From: Lachnospiraceae bacterium UBA3310
Lineage (GTDB): Bacteria; Bacillota; Clostridia; Lachnospirales; Lachnospiraceae
NCBI GenBank assembly: GCA_002361355.1
Contig: DESQ01000019.1
Coordinates: forward strand, 62,001 to 126,000
Length of the DNA stretch: 64,000 nt
Reading direction: 5' to 3'
Shown piece by piece: positions 47,490-55,616 of this stretch. A program made the position numbers and the translations under genes. Within the stretch, counting starts at the first letter, position 1, and each line of letters begins with the position of its first letter. The notes beneath the pieces were generated by a model. The model was not told the origin of the DNA. It saw nothing but the letters and a program-made list of their open reading frames with translations, and ran no database searches.

Positions 47490-48389
47490 TCAGTCCGTTT
47501 CTTTTGGCACACGGATTTCAAGCGCCTGATGCCAGCTCTCGATTTCCACCGTGAGGTGTTCGCCGCCAAACTCCCCGTCCAGTGTCCACGCCACAGGTTC
47601 CTCCGACTCCACCTTCAACTTCTCCGTGGTAAAAGTATAAATGTGCTCTGACTTTACGCGTTTATCGACAAGCGCACGGATAATATTGTTGATATCGAGC
47701 GGGTTCGACGGCTTACGGATCAGCGTTACTTCAAAAAGGCCGTCGTCCAGTGCTACATTCTGTCCTGTGATCCCACGAAAACCTCCGACAGAATGGGAGT
47801 TCGTAATCATGCCATAGAGAAATTCACCCTCGATCACACTTTCCTTACAGGTGATTTTCAGCGGATATGACCGCACAGAGGGCAAACGCTTCACCCCCTC
47901 TATCAGATAGGCCGCATGCCCAAGCACATTCTTTGTATCCTGGGGCGTCTCATAAGAAACGTCTGTAAAAATACCAAACGCTGCCACATAAATAAATATA
48001 CTATGATTGAATTTACCCACATCGCAGGCAAAATTCCTGCCGTTCACCACCACATCCGCCGCCTGCAGCATGCTCTTTGGAATCCCTAAACTGTTGGCGA
48101 AATCGTTTGTGCTGCCTGCCGGAACATATCCCACGGGAAGCCGCTTCTCCGATTTCATCATACCCGACACCACCTCGTCTAACGTCCCGTCGCCGCCGCT
48201 GCAAACGACCATATCATAGCCGTCTCTTCTCTCACGCACAGCCTTGACGGCATCGCCCGCAGCCTGGGTCGGGTAGACGGTCACCTCATAGCCTGCTTTT
48301 ACGAACGTATCAATAATGTCCAGAAGATTACTTCTGATCTGCGCCTTTCCCGCTCTCGGATTATAAACAAAAAGCATCTGTTTCGCCAT
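47490..48389 (-). CDS. Diacylglycerol kinase-family lipid kinase (YegS/BmrU type)
   Basis: This 299-residue protein has YNPRAGKAQIRSN, the nucleotide-binding CSGGDGTLDEVVSGM, PAGSTNDFANSLG and a C-terminal beta domain with the acidic GLFEVTLIR. Such enzymes phosphorylate diacylglycerol or related lipids; DgkB recycles diacylglycerol from lipoteichoic acid synthesis. The ATG at 48389 has GGAGGAG upstream. It is downstream of the crh-like gene, with a hairpin between. Confidence 0.9.
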   Translation of the reverse strand: MAKQMLFVYNPRAGKAQIRSNLLDIIDTFVKAGYEVTVYPTQAAGDAVKAVRERRDGYDMVVCSGGDGTLDEVVSGMMKSEKRLPVGYVPAGSTNDFANSLGIPKSMLQAADVVVNGRNFACDVGKFNHSIFIYVAAFGIFTDVSYETPQDTKNVLGHAAYLIEGVKRLPSVRSYPLKITCKESVIEGEFLYGMITNSHSVGGFRGITGQNVALDDGLFEVTLIRKPSNPLDINNIIRALVDKRVKSEHIYTFTTEKLKVESEEPVAWTLDGEFGGEHLTVEIESWHQALEIRVPKETD

Positions 48390-48440
48390 GGCTTTCTCCT
48401 CCAAATCGAATAGGGTACTTTTCCCTTTTCAATCAGAAAC

Positions 48441-48469
48441 GGCTGCCCAGAACCCGATTCTGAACAGCC
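48441..48469 (-). terminator. Hairpin between the HPr-like and lipid kinase genes
   Basis: GGCTGTTCAGAA and TTCTGGGCAGCC (minus strand) pair over 12 bp with two G-U pairs around a five-base loop; only GTTTC follows, so partial read-through is likely. Confidence 0.55.
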
Positions 48470-48512
48470 TACAATTATGCCTTATCAAATGTCAATCCTG
48501 TCACACCTTTAC

Positions 48513-48767
48513 CTACTTGGTGGTCAGGAATTTCTCGATCTGTGCAACAGCGGCTTCCTCGTCTGTTCCATCCGCAGACACGATCACCTCTGCACCGCTC
48601 TCAAGCCCCATGCTCATCATACCCATAATACTCTTCGCGTTCACCTTTTTGTTGTCAGAACCAAGGTAGATAGTGCTCTCAAACTGGCTTGCCACCTGTA
48701 CCAGCATGGCCACCGGACGCGCCTCAAGACCCGACTCCAGCTTGATCTGGATTGACTTCTGCATCAT
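48513..48767 (-). CDS. crh: Crh-like HPr family protein lacking the PTS histidine
   Basis: This 84-residue HPr fold has SGLEARPVAMLV where HPr has a GLHARP motif: residue 15 is Glu, so it cannot take phosphate from enzyme I. Ser46 is present in AKSIMGM, the site used by HPr kinase. This is the pattern of Crh (Gln15 in Bacillus), a regulator of CcpA. It lies 18 bases after whiA, as crh does in Bacillus, and hprK is in the same cluster. GAGGAGG precedes the ATG. Confidence 0.88.
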   Translation of the reverse strand: MMQKSIQIKLESGLEARPVAMLVQVASQFESTIYLGSDNKKVNAKSIMGMMSMGLESGAEVIVSADGTDEEAAVAQIEKFLTTK

Positions 48768-48785
48768 AATATTTTCCTCCTCTTT

Positions 48786-49688
48786 TTATGATCTGATTTT
48801 GTCAGCAATTTCACTCAGCCTGCGCAATCTATGATTCACCCCTGATTTCCCCACCGCCGGCTCCAGATACCCGCCCAGCTCCTTTAACGCCGCATCCGGG
48901 TATTCCAGCCGAACCTCCGCCATTTGCCGCAGATTATCCGGCAAATTTTCAAACCCATACCTGTCTCTGATCAGAAGGATATCCTCAATCTGCCTCCCTG
49001 CCGCCGTCACCGTCTTGGAGATATTGGCTGTCTCGCAGTTTACCCTTCTGTTAATGGAATTTCGCATCTCTTTCAGGATTCTCATGTTTTCTAATTCCAT
49101 CAAAGATACATGCGCTCCCATTACGTTCAACAAATCTACAATGCCCGCGCCCTCTTTCAAATAGACAACATGATACTTCTTCCGCCCTATAATCCTGGCC
49201 TCAATCTGAAATTCCAAAAGCATCTCCTGGAGCTGTACCGCCTGTGCCATCTCATCACAGACAAACTCAAGATGATAACTTTTCTTCGGGTCACTCATGG
49301 AACCCACACTCAAAAAAGCGCCGCGCAAAAAGGCTCTTGCACAACACGAATTCTTGACCAGGAGGGGGTTGACCGGATTAGTCGTTTCTATCTCCCCATT
49401 CTCTTCCTTTACAAGATACAATGCCTGTATCACTCTGCGCTCCGTCTCATCGTCGGGGATCAGTCTCCGTTTACCCCGCATAACAGTTTCTATATTAAAT
49501 GTTTTTCTTAATAATGTAAAGCACTTTCTCGCAACTGCCTCATTTTCCGTATCCAGACACAAATGCCTTCCGTCATCGCAGACGCCGCCGTCGAAAAGCA
49601 AAAGCGCTGCAAGCTCTGCAAGCTGGCAATGTCTGGCCGGGCTCACATGGGCCGCGAGTTCTTCCTTTACGTTTCCGGAAAAAGACAT
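48786..49688 (-). CDS. whiA: DNA-binding protein WhiA
   Basis: This 300-residue protein has an N-terminal pair of LAGLIDADG-like subdomains (RAFLRGAFLSVGSMSDPKK, YHLEFVC) and a C-terminal helix-turn-helix (ELGGYLEPAVGKSGVNHRL, RRLSEIADKI). In Gram-positive bacteria WhiA affects cell division and chromosome segregation. It follows rapZ by 10 bases and precedes the Crh-like gene, the same order as in Bacillus except that yvcK/glmR is missing between rapZ and whiA. Confidence 0.95.
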   Translation of the reverse strand: MSFSGNVKEELAAHVSPARHCQLAELAALLLFDGGVCDDGRHLCLDTENEAVARKCFTLLRKTFNIETVMRGKRRLIPDDETERRVIQALYLVKEENGEIETTNPVNPLLVKNSCCARAFLRGAFLSVGSMSDPKKSYHLEFVCDEMAQAVQLQEMLLEFQIEARIIGRKKYHVVYLKEGAGIVDLLNVMGAHVSLMELENMRILKEMRNSINRRVNCETANISKTVTAAGRQIEDILLIRDRYGFENLPDNLRQMAEVRLEYPDAALKELGGYLEPAVGKSGVNHRLRRLSEIADKIRS

Positions 49689-49698
49689 ATTTCTTCCT

Positions 49699-50556
49699 CT
49701 ATTTTTTCACATCACGGTGGTACAGTTTCACACCGTAAGTTCCATGATCTTTCAACCCCCCATAGAGTGCATTAGCCAGCGTCACGCTTCTGTGCTGGCC
49801 TCCGGTGCAGCCAATACCGATCACAAGCTGATGTTTGCCCTCCTTCACATAATTGGGAATCAGAAAGTCCAACATGTCCGTAAGCTTTTGCAGGAAGATG
49901 CCGGCCTCAGGAAAAGCCATCACATAATCCTGCACCTCTTTGTCATTTCCTGTTTTATATTTCAGTTCATCAATATAGAATGGATTGGGCAAAAACCGCA
50001 CGTCAAAAACCAGATCGGCATCCGCCGGAATTCCCTTTTTGAAGCCGAAAGAAAGAATTGTCACAATCAGAGAATTGTATTCCTTATTTCTGACAAAAAT
50101 ATTGTCGATTTCCTCCTTGAGCTCTCTGGTCAAAAGATGCGAAGTATCAATGATATAATCCGCCTTTTCCCTGATCTCCTTTAAGATTTCACGCTCCCTG
50201 TGGATTCCCTCTTCCACCCTGCCCTCCGGGGAAAGGGGATGCAGTCTTCGGGTTTCCTTATAACGCTTCAGCAGGACATCATCGCCCGCTTCCATAAAAA
50301 GTATTTCAAAGAGATATCCGTTTTCTTTCAACTGATCCAAAATGTTTGGCACGTCGCCGAATGCCTGATCCGCACGCACATCAAGCCCAAGGGCCACCTT
50401 GTTGACCTCGCTCGTCGGCGTTGTAATCAGTTCCGCAAACTTCTCAATCAATGCCACGGGCAGATTATCCACGCAGTAAAAACCCACATCCTCCAACATT
50501 TTCATGGCGGTTCGTTTTCCTGAACCGCTCATCCCCGTCACGATCACAAATCTCAT
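49699..50556 (-). CDS. rapZ: RapZ/YvcJ-family nucleotide-binding protein
   Basis: This 285-residue protein has VTGMSGSGKRTA at the N-terminus, EDVGFYCVDNLP, LDVRADQAFGDV and the C-terminal IGCTGGQHRSV block with HRDVKK at the end. In E. coli RapZ guides RNase E to the glmZ small RNA; in Bacillus YvcJ binds GTP. The residue after the P-loop Lys is Arg (R15) rather than Ser/Thr, with Thr next. It lies in the hprK-whiA cluster, 27 bases after murB. Confidence 0.94.
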   Translation of the reverse strand: MRFVIVTGMSGSGKRTAMKMLEDVGFYCVDNLPVALIEKFAELITTPTSEVNKVALGLDVRADQAFGDVPNILDQLKENGYLFEILFMEAGDDVLLKRYKETRRLHPLSPEGRVEEGIHREREILKEIREKADYIIDTSHLLTRELKEEIDNIFVRNKEYNSLIVTILSFGFKKGIPADADLVFDVRFLPNPFYIDELKYKTGNDKEVQDYVMAFPEAGIFLQKLTDMLDFLIPNYVKEGKHQLVIGIGCTGGQHRSVTLANALYGGLKDHGTYGVKLYHRDVKK

Positions 50557-50583
50557 GTTGTTCGTATGCCTCTTTCTTCCGTG

Positions 50584-51483
50584 CTAAAAATCACCCAAAA
50601 AAATGACCTCAGGCTCCAGTCTGACGTGAAACCGATCCAACACGCGCTCCTGTATCTCCTCGATCACTTCCTTGATATCCGCTGCCGTTGCACCGCCGGC
50701 ATTGATCACAAAACCACAATGTTTCTCAGACACCTGTGCGCCGCCGATACGGTAACCGCGAAGTCCCGCATCCATGATAAGTTTTCCCGCATAATGGCCT
50801 TCCGGCCTTTTAAAGGTACTGCCGGCGCTTGGATACTCCAGCGGCTGCTTGCTCTTCCGCTGTTTCATCAGCTCCTCCATTTTCGCGCTGATTTCTTCCT
50901 CATTGCCGGGTGTCAGTTTGAGAACCACACCCAGCACGATAAAAGGTCTGTCTTTAATAATACTGGTTCGGTAACCAAACTCCATGGTGTCATTGTCCAA
51001 CGTCAGGATTTCTCCCTCTTTGTCCATCACCCGAACCATCTGCACAACCTGCTTCATCTCCCCACCGTAAGCGCCGGCATTCATCACAATGGCGCCGCCG
51101 ACAGTTCCCGGAATCCCCGCCGCAAATTCGAGGCCGCTTAAACTCTTTTCCTTTGCGACAGTAGCTACCAGCGACAGGGGCGCGCCCGCGCCCACCGCAA
51201 TATGGTTTTGCTCTACACGAATGCCTCCCATCCGCTTTCCAAGTTTCACAATCACACCCCGGTAGCCTTTGTCACCCACCAGCAGATTGCTTCCGTTTCC
51301 CAGGACGAAATACTCCTGCTCCAACCGTCCCAGATAGGAGATGATCTTTGACAGTTCGTCCTTGTTTTCCACGACGATCATGCACTCCGCTTCGCCGCCC
51401 ACCCGAAAGGTGGTATGCCTGCTCATAGGCTCATGAAACAAAAGCCTCTCCTCAGGAATGATCGTCCTGATATGTTCATACAT
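50584..51483 (-). CDS. murB: UDP-N-acetylenolpyruvoylglucosamine reductase MurB
   Basis: This 299-residue type IIa MurB has HTTFRVGGEAECM, GNGSNLLVGDKGYRG (FAD), GIPGTVGGAIVMNAGAYGG, the catalytic Ser loop AGSTFKRPEGHYAG and a late Glu (DRFHVRLEPEVIFLG). It makes UDP-N-acetylmuramate. The ATG at 51483 is chosen; a TTG four codons earlier has AGGGG six bases upstream and may be the true start. It lies between glcK and rapZ. Confidence 0.95.
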   Translation of the reverse strand: MYEHIRTIIPEERLLFHEPMSRHTTFRVGGEAECMIVVENKDELSKIISYLGRLEQEYFVLGNGSNLLVGDKGYRGVIVKLGKRMGGIRVEQNHIAVGAGAPLSLVATVAKEKSLSGLEFAAGIPGTVGGAIVMNAGAYGGEMKQVVQMVRVMDKEGEILTLDNDTMEFGYRTSIIKDRPFIVLGVVLKLTPGNEEEISAKMEELMKQRKSKQPLEYPSAGSTFKRPEGHYAGKLIMDAGLRGYRIGGAQVSEKHCGFVINAGGATAADIKEVIEEIQERVLDRFHVRLEPEVIFLGDF

Positions 51484-51539
51484 TGATGCACCCAATTTCT
51501 ACCCCTGCTCATTTCTTTTAATCTTATTATATTCAAATA

Positions 51540-52475
51540 TCAAAGTACCATTCGTGCGGCACCGTAAATCCCTGCGTCATTCCCCAGCGTCGCCAGCGCA
51601 AAAATCGCATTTCTGCTGCCATGAAAGGTGGTTTTCTCGAAAGATGGCTTGATATATTCAAAAAGTACCTCTCCCGCCTTAGACACGCCGCCGCCGATCA
51701 CGAAAATCTCCGGATTGACAATGCTTGCAATCACGCCAAGACCCTTGCCCAGGTAATCGCCAAACTGCTTCGCAATCTCGATCGCCAGTTCATCTCCCGC
51801 CTTCACTGCGTCAAACACTGTCTTTGCGGATACCTCTCCCTTTCGCAAAACGCTGTCCTTGTCGCTCGCCTTTAGCGCACGGTTAGCCAGTCTGGTGATT
51901 CCCGTAGCCGAAGCATACTCCTCCAGACATCCGTAATTTCCACAACCGCAGGCCTCCGTCTCATGATCCTCCACATGAATATGTCCGATCTCGCCGCCCG
52001 CGCCTGTAGCGCCTGTCATAATTTCACCGTTTACAATGATGCCGCCGCCGACGCCTGTTCCCAGTGTAACCGCCACCAAATTCTTGTGACCCTGACCGCC
52101 GCCCTTCCACATTTCGCCAAGAGCCGCCACATTCGCATCGTTGCCGCCCTCCACGCGCATACCGTCAAGAAGCGCGGTGAGTTCTTTTTTCAGGTCTATC
52201 TCCGCCCATCCAAGATTGACAGCCCTGTGCACGATACCGTTCCCGTCCACAGGCCCCGGTACGCCTACGCCGACACCGGCCACATCTTCTTTTGTAATAG
52301 ATTTCTCCGCCATCTTCGCTTTGATGGCCACTGAGATGTCGGGAAGAATCTTTTCCCCGCCGTTTTCCGTTCTCGTAGGAATCTCCCACTTGTCAATCAC
52401 CGTTCCGCTCTGATCAAACAAACCCAGCTTAACCGTGGTTCCTCCCACATCTACCCCAAATACATAATTCGCCAT
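51540..52475 (-). CDS. glcK: ROK-family glucokinase
   Basis: This 311-residue protein has the ATP motif GVDVGGTTVKLGLFD, EGGNDANVAALGE, the GTGVGGGI loop and the ROK zinc motif ACGCGNYGCLEEYAS (Cys176, Cys178, Cys183), with no N-terminal DNA-binding domain, so it is a kinase and not a repressor. It makes glucose-6-phosphate. It lies 124 bases after hprK, with element A2 between, and AAAGGAG precedes the ATG. Confidence 0.93.
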   Translation of the reverse strand: MANYVFGVDVGGTTVKLGLFDQSGTVIDKWEIPTRTENGGEKILPDISVAIKAKMAEKSITKEDVAGVGVGVPGPVDGNGIVHRAVNLGWAEIDLKKELTALLDGMRVEGGNDANVAALGEMWKGGGQGHKNLVAVTLGTGVGGGIIVNGEIMTGATGAGGEIGHIHVEDHETEACGCGNYGCLEEYASATGITRLANRALKASDKDSVLRKGEVSAKTVFDAVKAGDELAIEIAKQFGDYLGKGLGVIASIVNPEIFVIGGGVSKAGEVLFEYIKPSFEKTTFHGSRNAIFALATLGNDAGIYGAARMVL

Positions 52476-52505
52476 ATTCTTCTCCTTTATTTTAAAGTCA
52501 AAACG

Positions 52506-52601
52506 GAGAATGCCGTTTTTCAGGCATTCTCTTGCGTGAGATTTAGAACTTCTTCGCGAAACAGCCTTTGCTGCGAGTGATTAGAAGTTCTTCTCGCGCT
52601 A
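52506..52601 (-). repeat. Intercistronic structured repeat after hprK (element A2)
   Basis: Bases 52539-52601 start at the hprK TAG stop and match 57/63 bases of the block after grpE. After the same 7-base gap stands a hairpin, GAGAATGCC/GGCATTCTC (52506-52514 with 52523-52531), unrelated in sequence to its counterpart but fully paired; TTTT follows on the minus strand. The two copies therefore keep structure while changing sequence in the last stem. Confidence 0.72.
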
Positions 52602-53540
52602 GTCTTCGTCCTCATCACGCCCGTGTGCAAGGGAGTTCTGTACGCGCTTGTAAAGTTCCTGCGCCGCATTGTATCCCATCTTTTTCTGTCTGTGATTGAC
52701 AGCGGCCGACTCACAGATAATCGCCAGATTACGCCCCGGCCTGATGGGGATGCTATGGCAGGCCACACGATTACCAAGATACTCCGTATATTCCTCCTCC
52801 AAGCCCAGACGGTCATACTCCTTATCCTTGTCCCAGTCCTCAAGGCGGATCACCAAATCAATATTCTGGGTCTCCCTGACGCTGGATGCACCGTACAACG
52901 CCTTCACATCCACGATACCGATACCGCGCAGTTCAATAAAATGCTTCGTAATATCCGGCGCAGAACCGATCAGCGTATCTTCACTTACACGCCGGATCTC
53001 CACCACGTCGTCCGTCACCAGACGGTGTCCTCTCTTAATCAGCTCAAGAGCCGCCTCGGATTTACCGATACCGCTCTCACCCGTGATCAGAAGACCCTCG
53101 CCGTAGACATCCACCAGCACGCCATGTACAGAAATACAGGGAGCAAGTTTTACGTTCAGCCAACGGATCACCTCCGCCATACAGGCAGACGTTGCTTTCT
53201 TACTCATCAGAAGCGGTACGCCGTACTTCACCGCAATCTCTCTGAAAATCTCATTCGGATATAACTCTCTACAAAACAAAATGCCCGGCAGAGGATTATT
53301 CAGGAGTTTTTCGAAAATCTCCCGTTGTCTCTCCTCGCTCATCCCGTTCATATATGAGTATTCTACAAATCCGACGATCTGCAGCCGCGTCGTCTCAAAA
53401 TGCTCGAAATAACCCGCCAACTGTAATGCCGGCCTGTTGATATCCGGCTGCGTCACCTTAATCTTTGAGATATCAATCTCAGGCGTCAGATTTTCCCACT
53501 TAAATTTCTCAATTACCTTTGTCAAACTGATGCTTGCCAT
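52599..53540 (-). CDS. hprK: HPr kinase/phosphorylase
   Basis: This 313-residue protein has an N-terminal HprK domain, SVHGVLVDVYG (H139), a P-loop GESGIGKS (154-161), and the signature LRGIGIVDVKALYGA. It phosphorylates HPr and Crh on Ser46 according to glycolytic intermediates. The ATG at 53540 has GAGGAGG upstream; the frame is open 40 codons further into element B3. The Crh-like gene five genes downstream carries the matching Ser46. Confidence 0.96.
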   Translation of the reverse strand: MASISLTKVIEKFKWENLTPEIDISKIKVTQPDINRPALQLAGYFEHFETTRLQIVGFVEYSYMNGMSEERQREIFEKLLNNPLPGILFCRELYPNEIFREIAVKYGVPLLMSKKATSACMAEVIRWLNVKLAPCISVHGVLVDVYGEGLLITGESGIGKSEAALELIKRGHRLVTDDVVEIRRVSEDTLIGSAPDITKHFIELRGIGIVDVKALYGASSVRETQNIDLVIRLEDWDKDKEYDRLGLEEEYTEYLGNRVACHSIPIRPGRNLAIICESAAVNHRQKKMGYNAAQELYKRVQNSLAHGRDEDED

Positions 53541-53563
53541 AGTTTCCTCCTCACCCTTCTCCC

Positions 53564-53688
53564 GCAGTGCACACTCGTAAACCCTTCGGCTTTCCTCGCT
53601 CACGGGCTGTCTCCGCTCCGCTTCGATCCGTGCTGAACAAGCGCCACTGGCGCTTAGCACCCCTATGCATCCGTAATCTGCGCACTGC
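53564..53688 (-). repeat. Inverted-repeat-bounded element upstream of hprK (element B3)
   Basis: Outer arms 53564-53573 and 53679-53688 pair over 9 of 10 bases (GCAGTGCACA/TGCGCACTGC). Inside, AAGCGCC/GGCGCTT pair tightly, flanked by GTGCT/AGCAC. On the minus strand it shares GATTACGG and a GAGCGAGGAA...ACGAGT stretch with the amt element. It fills most of the 204 bases between uvrC and hprK. Confidence 0.5.
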
Positions 53689-53744
53689 TCATTGCCACCG
53701 TGTACATTGTAGCATACAAAAAAGCCGCGCGCAATAAGCGGCGG

Positions 53745-55610
53745 CTACTGCTCCGTTCGAAAAAAATCATAAATCTGCTTTCCGATATGCTCCGGAATTT
53801 CCTGCACCTCGCAAAGTTTTTCCACCGACGCCTCCTTAATCTCATTGATGGAGCCGAAATGCCGCATCAGTGCCTTTCTCCTCGCCGGCCCCACGCCGGG
53901 AATTTCGTCGAGCACCGACTTCACCTGCGCCTTGGAGCGCAGCGACCGATGATATTCGATGGCAAAGCGGTGCGCTTCATCCTGAATCCTGGTCACCAGC
54001 TTAAACCCTTCCGAGCGGGTGTCAATGGGAATTTCCACGTTCTTATAATATAAACCTCTGGTTCGGTGGTTATCATCCTTCACCATGCCACAGACAGGGA
54101 TGTTCAGATGTAATTCCTCCAATACCTGCAGGGCAATGTTGACCTGGCCTTTGCCGCCATCCATCAACAGCAGATCCGGAAATTTTGTAAAACTCCCGAA
54201 TTTGTGATCCACCTGTCTGCGATCCAGATCTTCCTTCTCCTCCATGCCGTGCAGGAAACGTCTGGTAAGTACCTCCCGCATACAGGCATAATCATCCGGC
54301 CCGGACACAGACTGAATCCGAAATTTGCGGTAATCACTGCGCTTGGCTTTGCCTTTCTCAAAGACTACCATGGAACCCACATTGGCAAATCCGCTGATAT
54401 TCGATATGTCGTAGGCCTCCATACGGTTCACGTCCTCCAAATCCAGGAGCGCCGCAATCTCCTTCATCGCACCGATGGTTCTGCCTTCCTCCCTGCGGAT
54501 GCGCTCCTTATCTTGGCTTAAAATAAGCGCCGCATTCTGGGCTGCAAGCTCCACCAGTTTCTCCTTCGCACCCTTTTTGGGCACGCGTATGTAAACCCTG
54601 CCGCCCTTTCTCGCGGTGAGCCACTCTTCCAGAATTTCAATATCTGCAATCTCCTCCTGCAGCATCAATTCCTTCGGAATATAGGGTGTCCCCGCATAAA
54701 ACTGTTTTACAAAATCAAGAAGAATCTGCGCGCTGTCACAGTCCTCCACATGGGTCATATAAAAATGTTCTCTGCCAATCAGCTTCCCGTCACGCACAAA
54801 AAAAACCTGAACTACAGCGTCATGTTCCTCCCCCGCCATGGCAATGATATCTTTATCCTCACCGTTTGAATCGGTAATTTTTTGTTTCTGCGCCACACTC
54901 TTTACACTATTGTAAAGGTCACGGTATCCGGCGGCCTCCTCGTACTCCATGTTTTCTGAGGCTTCCGTCATCTTTTGCTCCAGCTCCCGGAGCATGGGCT
55001 TATAATTTCCGTTCAGGAAATCCAGCGCCTGATCAATCCGCGCCCGGTACTCTTCTCTGCTGATATATCCCTGACAGGGCGCGGCGCACTGCTTGATGTG
55101 ATAATTCAGGCACGGCCGCTCCAGACCAATATCACGCGGCAGTCTGCGGTTACAGGTCTTGAGTTGATAAAGCTTATTCATCAGGTCGATGGTATCCTTC
55201 ACCGCCGCCGCACTAGTGTAAGGGCCAAAATATTTTGACTTATCCTTTTTCATCTCGCGCGAAAGGAGGATGCGCGGATATTCCTCCCCCATGGTCACCT
55301 TGATATAAGGGTACGTCTTATCGTCCTTCAACATGGTGTTGTATTTCGGACTGTACTCTTTAATCAGATTATTCTCTAAAACCAGCGCCTCCAGTTCGGA
55401 ATCCGTCACAATATAATCAAACCGCGCAATCTGCTGTACCATCCTGTCAATCTGCGGGCCGCGCCCCACGATCTTCCGAAAATAGGAGCGCACTCGGTTG
55501 TGCAGATTGACCGCCTTGCCCACATAAATGATCGTGTCATTGTCGTCGTGCATCATATACACGCCAGGCGAATTGGGCAGCTTCTTTAATTCCTCGTCAA
55601 CATTGAACAT
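53745..55610 (-). CDS. uvrC: Excinuclease ABC subunit C
   Basis: This 621-residue protein has the GIY-YIG nuclease ([30 protein letters not shown]), the Cys-rich stretch [18 protein letters not shown], a UVR motif ([20 protein letters not shown]), the RNase H-like second nuclease ([20 protein letters not shown]) and the helix-hairpin-helix end ([19 protein letters not shown]). It makes both cuts in nucleotide excision repair. It follows ftsH by 6 bases. Confidence 0.97.
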   Translation of the reverse strand: MFNVDEELKKLPNSPGVYMMHDDNDTIIYVGKAVNLHNRVRSYFRKIVGRGPQIDRMVQQIARFDYIVTDSELEALVLENNLIKEYSPKYNTMLKDDKTYPYIKVTMGEEYPRILLSREMKKDKSKYFGPYTSAAAVKDTIDLMNKLYQLKTCNRRLPRDIGLERPCLNYHIKQCAAPCQGYISREEYRARIDQALDFLNGNYKPMLRELEQKMTEASENMEYEEAAGYRDLYNSVKSVAQKQKITDSNGEDKDIIAMAGEEHDAVVQVFFVRDGKLIGREHFYMTHVEDCDSAQILLDFVKQFYAGTPYIPKELMLQEEIADIEILEEWLTARKGGRVYIRVPKKGAKEKLVELAAQNAALILSQDKERIRREEGRTIGAMKEIAALLDLEDVNRMEAYDISNISGFANVGSMVVFEKGKAKRSDYRKFRIQSVSGPDDYACMREVLTRRFLHGMEEKEDLDRRQVDHKFGSFTKFPDLLLMDGGKGQVNIALQVLEELHLNIPVCGMVKDDNHRTRGLYYKNVEIPIDTRSEGFKLVTRIQDEAHRFAIEYHRSLRSKAQVKSVLDEIPGVGPARRKALMRHFGSINEIKEASVEKLCEVQEIPEHIGKQIYDFFRTEQ

Positions 55611-55616
55611 AGGTCT

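Noticed and set aside
53541..53660. N-terminal extension of HPr kinase
   Set aside because: It lies within intergenic element B3 and has no family similarity; GAGGAGG marks the ATG at 53540.
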